Below, piece after piece: positions 58,756 to 64,000 of a stretch of 64,000 nt of DNA (the first letter of the stretch is position 1; each line of letters begins with the position of its first letter). The notes below the pieces were generated by a model that was given only the letters and a program-made list of their open reading frames with translations, was not told the DNA's origin and did no database searches. Origin of the DNA: Paraburkholderia humisilvae (GTDB taxonomy: Bacteria > Pseudomonadota > Gammaproteobacteria > Burkholderiales > Burkholderiaceae). Made by a program: the position numbers and the translations under genes. The stretch lies in contig NZ_CADIKH010000009.1 in the NCBI RefSeq assembly GCF_902859855.1, positions 173,754-237,753 of the forward strand. The letters run 5' to 3'.

Positions 58756-59502
58756 ATGGAGGCGCGAGAGGTGCGAGGCACGGGAATATGGCCTTTGGTA
58801 CGTCCGCGTCCCTGGCTGTTGGACCCTATGCCAGGCGAGGCTGTCGTTGTGGATCCCATTGCTGTTGCGTCCGCGGCAGGCCAAGCTCTTCGGGACGTAG
58901 GCTGGCCGGGCATCAGCCTGATGCAGCACGAATTTCAGCTAGAGCTGGTACGGCTTGCCGACGGCCGGGACGATGCCATGGAGCCCGCTGTCTCAGGCTG
59001 GTATGAGACACGTCGATCGAAGGTCGCGGCGGAACTCCGATCGCGACTGACATCGTACATGATTGACCATATGGCGCCGACGGCGCGGGTCGCCATGAGC
59101 GAAGCGTTAGCTAACTACGAACAGGGAAACTACCTTTCTGTAGTCCGCACCCTTATGCCGGAGTTCGAGGCATTCGCGCGTAACATTTATCAAGGGGGAA
59201 GGACTCGCCCGAAGCAAAGCGATGTGCTCACATGGCTTAAGGGCGTTATTGCCGCGTTGCCAGTGACCGGTGACTCCGCGATTGAGCTATTTTCCCTATA
59301 CCACTTTATCGACGATAAACTGTTTGCGACTTGTTCTACTGCCGAGGACGCGAAAGGGCTCGGGGATGTAGCCAACCGTCATGCAGAGATGCACGGCCTT
59401 GCCAGCTACGGACACTTGAAAGGCGCTACCACATTGCTATGTGTCACCGGCTTCCTCATAAGACTAATGGACAACTACCGCGGGCTCCTGGCTGCTGAAT
59501 AG
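58756..59502 (+). CDS. HEPN-like protein with RxxxxH motif
   Basis: The frame is open well upstream, but globular sequence starts near the ATG at 58756 (248 aa); the exact start is uncertain. Helical protein ending with DVANRHAEMHGLASYGHL: Arg-x4-His in the context typical of HEPN ribonucleases of defence systems (RN/Rxx-xxHG). The preceding helices include FSLYHFIDDKLFATC. The CHAT-like gene follows within about 110-160 bases. A toxin-like RNase role is inferred. Confidence 0.6.
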   Translation: MEAREVRGTGIWPLVRPRPWLLDPMPGEAVVVDPIAVASAAGQALRDVGWPGISLMQHEFQLELVRLADGRDDAMEPAVSGWYETRRSKVAAELRSRLTSYMIDHMAPTARVAMSEALANYEQGNYLSVVRTLMPEFEAFARNIYQGGRTRPKQSDVLTWLKGVIAALPVTGDSAIELFSLYHFIDDKLFATCSTAEDAKGLGDVANRHAEMHGLASYGHLKGATTLLCVTGFLIRLMDNYRGLLAAE

Positions 59503-59664
59503 CCACAGGCCCAACTAAGCGAAACAGGGAGCGACATATACGATTCTTGACGCAGAACTGCCGGCGGCGTTGCGAGCGAGGGCAAGGATAGATGCTGTAA
59601 GTCAATACGAGTGGTTTGGGCGTTTGGGCGGACAATCGAGTTCGACACAAGCGCAGGTGAAGCT

Positions 59665-60597
59665 GTGACAGACGACAATCTAACTGATGCCGAGAGAAAG
59701 CTTTTCGATAGCCTGCCCCGTCCTCCTGTGATGGCAACGGTCCAGACAACCAGCCTTTGGATCATCGAGTGGCTGTCATCGGATGAACTCCAGACAGGGC
59801 GCTGTCTGCACGATTGGTTGGAAGACCCAAGCATTCCAACCTCGCGACCCGGTTGGGCCGCATATGTGCTCTGTAAGAGCAAGGCCGAGGTGATCGCGGC
59901 CATTGATCGTGCAATAAGCTATGCAGAACAGACAGGAATGAAGCCAGTGCTTCACCTTGAGGCCCACGGTGATACCGACGGCCTCGCAGGACCAGACAGT
60001 AACGGAGGCACGGAGTTGCTGCGGTGGGACGAGCTTACTAGCCCCTTGCAACGGCTCAATGTGGCGACGAACTGCAACCTGGTAGTCGTCGTTGCGGCGT
60101 GCATCGGATTTGCCGCGATTCAGGCTTTCTATCGTGGCCCTCGGGCACCCGCGGTCGCACTTGTGGGCCCAGATAGAGAGGTAGCGCCATCCAACTTGCT
60201 ATGGGCAACCAAAGAGTTTTACAGACGCTGGATGGATAGAAACGCCAATCTCGGCGAAATCACGAAAGGCGCTTCCCGGGAAGTCGCTCCGGTCGTTTTC
60301 GAGAGTGAGCCGTTTGCCATTCTCGCGTACGAAGCCATGATGAAACCGCTTATCATCTCGATGCGCCCTGAAGAACAGCGACTACGCGTAGAGCGAATGC
60401 GGTATCAAATGCGTGTCGCCAATACGTTGTCGGGCGTGGAGCTGGAGCGCCGTTTGGCGCTATTGCCTCCTTTACCTCCTCCAGCTGAGCTGCAAAGGGC
60501 ATGGGATGAGATGTTTATGATCGATCTTCACCCCGAGAATCGGGAACGCTTTGGTATCGATATGGGTGTCATCGTTGATCTAATTTCAAGTACATAG
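59665..60597 (+). CDS. CHAT/caspase-like cysteine protease candidate
   Basis: A GTG at 59665 with AGGTGAA upstream is a good start; an earlier GTG at 59611 adds 18 residues. The product (about 310 aa) has VLHLEAHGDTDGLAGPD with the catalytic His. About 45 residues later comes LVVVVAACIGFAAIQ with the catalytic Cys, and between them LRWDELTSPLQRLN. This matches the CHAT/caspase His-Cys layout. CHAT proteases act in bacterial cell-death and defence systems, often cutting a partner. The upstream HEPN-like gene is the likely partner. Confidence 0.65.
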   Translation: MTDDNLTDAERKLFDSLPRPPVMATVQTTSLWIIEWLSSDELQTGRCLHDWLEDPSIPTSRPGWAAYVLCKSKAEVIAAIDRAISYAEQTGMKPVLHLEAHGDTDGLAGPDSNGGTELLRWDELTSPLQRLNVATNCNLVVVVAACIGFAAIQAFYRGPRAPAVALVGPDREVAPSNLLWATKEFYRRWMDRNANLGEITKGASREVAPVVFESEPFAILAYEAMMKPLIISMRPEEQRLRVERMRYQMRVANTLSGVELERRLALLPPLPPPAELQRAWDEMFMIDLHPENRERFGIDMGVIVDLISST

Positions 60598-60687
60598 ACA
60601 AAGACAGATTGCACCGCTGCGCCGTCTTCGGTACCGCCCCGACCAGACTCGCGGTTTCCGTGCCGGTCTCGTGAGGCGAACTACCCG
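60598..60687. other. Short gap before module copy B
   Basis: No gene and no hairpin seen; sequence leads into the repeat copy at about 60688. Confidence 0.3.
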
Positions 60688-61200
60688 ATGTCCGCGCCTG
60701 GCGACTACTGGTCAACCCCGGGAAGATCAGTACGACGACGCGGCGGGCGATCGGCCTGTCGCTTTAGCGGCCACAGGATGGGACAGCGTGCCACGACGTA
60801 AGGTCCTGATGAAACGAGCATCTTATCGGGGCACGCGATAAATCGATCTTGAGCAGCCAGCGGCCGTCAGCGGAAAACTGGACAGAGATCCCATGCGCAT
60901 AGGCGCGATTGTGGATGTCCATCCGACTCAAGGAATCGCCGTATTTTGTCGTTATCACTTTGATACTTCAACATCGATCGCTTCGACTCCATCACGATCA
61001 TCGTGCTACCGATGATCGTGACATTTTGAGGAATCGGTAGAGGCAGCACACTTCGAGGTAAATACAAAGGATTTGGATGGACACATGCCCAAACCGCAGC
61101 AGCGCTCGGCTTGCCCGAAGTGAGCGTAAAACGCGTCGCTACGGGCGCGCAAACAGACCTTCTTGACAAGTATCATGATGATACTAAAATAGGGCTCGTT
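60688..61200 (+). repeat. Module copy B: decayed duplicate of 42184-42849
   Basis: The HTH gene here is broken: the start codon reads GTA, one base is lost in GGATGG, and about 75 bases are missing from the 3' part. The upstream operator GTTATCACTTTGATACT (60951-60967) and the promoter at 61163-61190 are preserved. Function of the DNA sites may thus be kept while the repressor copy decayed. Confidence 0.7.
61163..61190 (+). promoter_or_regulatory. Second copy of the promoter-operator
   Basis: TTGACA (61163-61168), 16-base spacer holding AGTATCATGATGATACT, then TAAAAT (61185-61190). Same layout as 42809-42836, with the operator centre changed from TGG to TGA. It points towards the membrane genes at 61.35-62.4 kb. 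Confidence 0.7.
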
Positions 61201-61347
61201 GAACATTTGTCGGCCTCACTGGTATCGCAACGAACACGTTTGCCCTTAATGCTGGCTATCTAATCTCGCTGGCAGTCATGGTTGGGGCGCATGTGAGCGC
61301 ATTTGCGTGTGCGCGAGGTAAAGAAAAAATGGGGGGAAAACGAAGCA

Positions 61348-61773
61348 ATGATTTCACACAGAACAGCTCGCCGCGTTTGGTACGTGCTCAGTGGCGTGTG
61401 CATGGCTGAGACAGTCGGCATGCTCACGCTGGCACCTTACTGGAACGGCGGTGCAAGCGTTGGGGAGTTTCATGCGTTGGCGCTCTTTATAGCTGCGGCA
61501 GGCGTGATGTTCCTGTTGCTCGCGAGCACCGAGCCGGGAACAGCTCTTTCAACGCGAGTGAACCGCTATATGTTCGCCCTGATGGGTGGGGTGGCATTCA
61601 ATGTAGTGGCTACGTGGGGACTCTGGGCTATTGGCTACCCGATGGTCAATGGCACGATCCAGCGTGGTCTGATGGCGGAGAACTACTGGCTCGGCCCAGT
61701 GATTCTGGCCTACGCAGTCGTTGTCTGGATGGTGTACCGACACGCCTTGGCAAAAGAGACGAAGCCCGTATGA
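61348..61773 (+). CDS. Membrane protein, 141 aa, four helices
   Basis: GGGGAAAACGAAGCA, an array-type element, precedes the ATG. Four hydrophobic segments with short loops. First intact gene behind promoter copy B. In 61.2-61.35 kb a frame reads ALNAGYLISLAVMVGAHV, possibly a small membrane-gene fragment without start. Not recognised. Confidence 0.55.
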   Translation: MISHRTARRVWYVLSGVCMAETVGMLTLAPYWNGGASVGEFHALALFIAAAGVMFLLLASTEPGTALSTRVNRYMFALMGGVAFNVVATWGLWAIGYPMVNGTIQRGLMAENYWLGPVILAYAVVVWMVYRHALAKETKPV

Positions 61774-61925
61774 GTTGTCTTTTGTTGAGGATTTGAGATT
61801 CAACGCTTTTGAAACCGTCTCCAACGATTCACAACGGCGCTGACTGTACGACACACCGGCAGAGGCGCCAGGTTGCGTTGGCGCGACCTGCCGGCAACTT
61901 CTTTCGAAATGGGATGAAAACGATC

Positions 61926-62360
61926 ATGACCAACGACACCAAGAACCAACCAGCCCCGATCGCAGACATCGCGAGCTTCCTCACTTCACCGTCGGTGTTG
62001 CTTACCGTCTTTGCCGCGGTCCTACTTCTGGCAATCACCGCCCGTGCCGAAGCGGCAGCATTGAGCGCATTGACTCCGGCGTGGTTTATGCCCGCTGGTG
62101 CGGCCGTCGCCGGATTAGGTCTGGTTGCGACTGCAGTGTTCCTGGTGTATCGCAGTGCGTCCGCAATGCATTTTCTCGGACTCTTCACGATTGCGCTCGC
62201 ACCGGCCATCGTTTGGGCACTGTTTGCGGGAGACATGGCCGCAGTTGGTGTAATAACAGGATCGCAGAAACTGACGCTTGGCATTATGTTTGCGACTATC
62301 CCATGGCTGCTTGCTGCGGTGTCGTGGTTTGAACGGCAGACCATTTCACACGCGGCATAG
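61926..62360 (+). CDS. Membrane protein, 144 aa, four helices
   Basis: GAAAACGATC directly precedes the ATG, as at 45188; another ATG lies 12 bases upstream. Hydrophilic start (NDTKNQPAPIADIASFL), then four helices. Similar in style to the preceding gene. Not recognised. Confidence 0.55.
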   Translation: MTNDTKNQPAPIADIASFLTSPSVLLTVFAAVLLLAITARAEAAALSALTPAWFMPAGAAVAGLGLVATAVFLVYRSASAMHFLGLFTIALAPAIVWALFAGDMAAVGVITGSQKLTLGIMFATIPWLLAAVSWFERQTISHAA

Positions 62361-62479
62361 CGATAGTCATCATCGTTCGAAGGAAAGGCGGGGGCGATAC
62401 CATCCTCATCCCCAAAAACACTACGGCCAGCGCGGCGTATCCGGTTAACATCAGCACCTAAGGCTAGGAGAGGACGCGT

Positions 62480-62563
62480 ATGAACCTTGGGAAGCAGTCT
62501 CTATCGGTGGTCTGTGAGTATCTACGTGGATGGAGCGAAGCGATTGCAGGACTGTCCGCTTGA
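62480..62563 (+). CDS. Small ORF, 27 aa, coupled to the next gene
   Basis: AGGAGAGGACGCGT precedes the ATG. The TGA overlaps a TTG at 62560 in the frame of the next gene, so it may be a leader peptide coupling translation. Confidence 0.35.
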   Translation: MNLGKQSLSVVCEYLRGWSEAIAGLSA

Positions 62564-63048
62564 GAATTCTCCCTCTGCCGTACTGGTGTGATGAGCAAAG
62601 GACTGTGCCATATGCCGAGGCGTACGAGGCCGAGAAGCAGCAGACCCGGACCGAACGCTCATTGCGTGCCTCCGAGATGGCATGTGTGGAGTTCGCACGC
62701 AGAACGCTCCCCACCTTGATGGTGGCTGCTTTCGAGCGACACGGAGCGGCGGGTCGCTGCCCCCTTTTGCTGGTCGCCAAAGGGGATAGCCTGACCGCAT
62801 TCCCGGACCTTCGGCGACTGGTTGGTGTCAATGAATGGCGAGCAGCACGGACGCTTCAAGCGCAGCCAGAATTCCAGGGGCTGGTCGACGCTTGCCTGAG
62901 TGCCTACGACGATTACACTCAGGCAAAGATTGATGAAGAAGAGGCGACGCTTGCTTATCAGATCTCGATCGAGGAAACGTACCGTCAGATTGAACGAGAT
63001 GATCGGGCGGAAATTCGTGATGAGTGCGCCGAGCTGGGCTTGGTCTAA
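62530..63048 (+). CDS. Hypothetical protein, up to 172 aa
   Basis: Start uncertain: ATG at 62530 or TTG at 62560 overlapping the preceding TGA. Charged, helical, with QQTRTERSLRASEMACVEFA and an acidic coiled end (KIDEEEATLAYQISIEETYR). Soluble. Not recognised. Confidence 0.5.
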   Translation: MERSDCRTVRLRILPLPYWCDEQRTVPYAEAYEAEKQQTRTERSLRASEMACVEFARRTLPTLMVAAFERHGAAGRCPLLLVAKGDSLTAFPDLRRLVGVNEWRAARTLQAQPEFQGLVDACLSAYDDYTQAKIDEEEATLAYQISIEETYRQIERDDRAEIRDECAELGLV

Positions 63049-63163
63049 AGCGGGGGGAAGTTGTGCGCAGGTTTGAAACTGAGTTTCCGACGGTGCTATA
63101 GCCGGCTATGCGTTCCAACTGGGTACCAGCTGCGCGGCGAGCCGAGTACAACTACTGGGCAGA

Positions 63164-63757
63164 ATGAACAACATGGCAACCGAAGGAGGGGTAGTCATCC
63201 TCGAGGGAGTGTTCTCCGGCAACCCGTTTGCCGACTATCCGACTCTGCGAGAGATATTCGACCCAGAGCGCAGGGCGCATATCGAAGCTGACACGCTGGC
63301 CGACATCGCGCTGGGTATACATGATCCGTACCGGAACCATATTTATGTCGCGCGGAGCGATGCGGGCGACGTCGTCGGAATCACGGGTTTCTTTCTGCTT
63401 GCGGCCGAACCGACAACCGAGCGCGACACGATTTCTCTGCGATGGCATGGCGTCCTTCCGGCATATCGTGGTCAAGGGTATTCGGAAGCAATGTTCGAGG
63501 CCGTGCGTCGTTTTGCGATGTACTGCATGCCCGAAGCAAATTGGTTTGTCGAATTGGTCCCGATGGCCGATCCACAAAAGGCATCACGAGTTGTCCGGCA
63601 TTTTCGTAGGTTGGGATTCTGGTTTGACGATGAGCCAAAGGACGCAAGAACCTTTTCGCCTGGAGCGGCGCTGCCAGCCGATTCAGGTCTGTGGCAAACG
63701 ATGCGTCGTGAGGTGGGCTCCATTGTGGGGCTCAACGACAGACGCGACCATGAATAG
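63164..63757 (+). CDS. GNAT-family N-acetyltransferase
   Basis: A 197-aa GNAT fold: GITGFFLLAAEP strand, then WHGVLPAYRGQGYSEAMFEAV with the acetyl-CoA loop (RxxGxS), and later VVRHFRRLGFWFDDEP, the typical end motif. ATG at 63164 or 63173; ribosome site weak. Substrate unknown. The group II intron end lies 57 bases downstream. Confidence 0.8.
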   Translation: MNNMATEGGVVILEGVFSGNPFADYPTLREIFDPERRAHIEADTLADIALGIHDPYRNHIYVARSDAGDVVGITGFFLLAAEPTTERDTISLRWHGVLPAYRGQGYSEAMFEAVRRFAMYCMPEANWFVELVPMADPQKASRVVRHFRRLGFWFDDEPKDARTFSPGAALPADSGLWQTMRREVGSIVGLNDRRDHE

Positions 63758-63813
63758 CCGCACCTGATGTGGCGGTGCGATCACGGGTCTGCCGTAGAAC
63801 GTATTAATTTCTG

Positions 63814-64000
63814 GTGAGTAGACCCGGGGAGTTTCGCCCCGAGTCTCTCGCAGAACCGTACGTGAAGCTCTCGCCTCATACGGCTCTCTATGAACGCGTC
63901 CCGCTTTGCAACAGCTTTCGCGTGTTCGGACTGACAGGATGGGCTGCAGCTCTCTATCCGGCCTTGTTGCAGCCGGTAATGCCCGCTGCGGGCCTCTATG
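63814..64000 (-). mobile_element. Group II intron, 3' end (domains V and VI), rest beyond the right edge
   Basis: On the minus strand, 63886-63853 reads as a 34-nt domain V: GAGCCGTATGAGG, tetraloop-like GAGA and CACGTACGGTTC, containing the AGC catalytic triad and the bulge. A domain VI stem (ACTCGGGGCGAAACTCCCCGGGT type, in two halves) follows and the intron should end near 63814 with CTACTCAC. The intron-encoded reverse transcriptase would lie outside the window. Confidence 0.75.

Noticed and set aside
1..64000. tRNA, tmRNA or rRNA genes
   Set aside because: I saw no cloverleaf-like or rRNA-like stretch reading through the window; a tRNAscan run would settle it.

Overview
The window looks like part of a large accessory replicon (plasmid or megaplasmid) of a beta-proteobacterium, most likely Burkholderiaceae (Paraburkholderia, Burkholderia or Cupriavidus). 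The reasons are moderately high GC, a complete-looking PRTRC (ParB-related, ThiF-related) cassette, DUF1173 and ImuA-type proteins, a CTGT-N8-ACAG SOS box, and the absence of rRNA, tRNA or core genes. The assignment rests on gene content, not on a database search.

1-26.4 kb, plasmid backbone. A DNA methylase-helicase fusion runs off the left edge, followed by two 274-aa paralogs. Then come a membrane protein, a membrane HExxH protein, a SAM methyltransferase, an unusual PfkB-kinase/GGDEF fusion and a short prepilin peptidase. The PRTRC cassette follows in the order ParB, E, C (ubiquitin-like), F, B (E2-like), A (JAMM peptidase), ThiF (E1-like), and ends at a terminator. After it are a SET-domain protein, a DUF1173 protein, an AT-rich regulatory region at 20.1-20.6 kb, a run of plasmid hypotheticals, a lipoprotein and a tyrosine-recombinase-like protein without its usual catalytic residues. 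Several genes here have a GC-rich hairpin just upstream of the ribosome binding site.

26.4-42 kb, accessory and defence cargo. A segment bounded by inverted clusters of a TGCGAC/GTCGCA motif carries a glycine-rich secreted protein split by an in-frame TAG, and a reverse transcriptase overlapping a PD-(D/E)XK nuclease. Next are a HigBA-like toxin-antitoxin pair, a Ku plus MerR-TPR operon, a broken alpha/beta hydrolase, an SOS-controlled orphan ImuA, a minimal ATP-dependent DNA ligase and a SIR2-domain protein.

42.2-61.2 kb, a one-direction array of about forty very small genes. Most are orphans and many are one- to four-helix membrane proteins. Nearly all starts are preceded by a short GGAAAAC-like element. 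The array begins at a small HTH gene with a near-consensus promoter whose spacer is a palindromic operator. A decayed copy of the same module lies at 60.7-61.2 kb with the promoter-operator preserved. At least seven array genes are frame-disrupted. Downstream of the array are HU, an Rx4H (HEPN-like) protein and a CHAT/caspase-like protein, then more membrane genes, a GNAT acetyltransferase and the 3' end of a group II intron on the minus strand at the right edge.

The best candidates for undescribed biology are the GGAAAAC array with its duplicated repressor-promoter module, the RT-nuclease pair, the PfkB-GGDEF fusion and the HEPN-CHAT pair.
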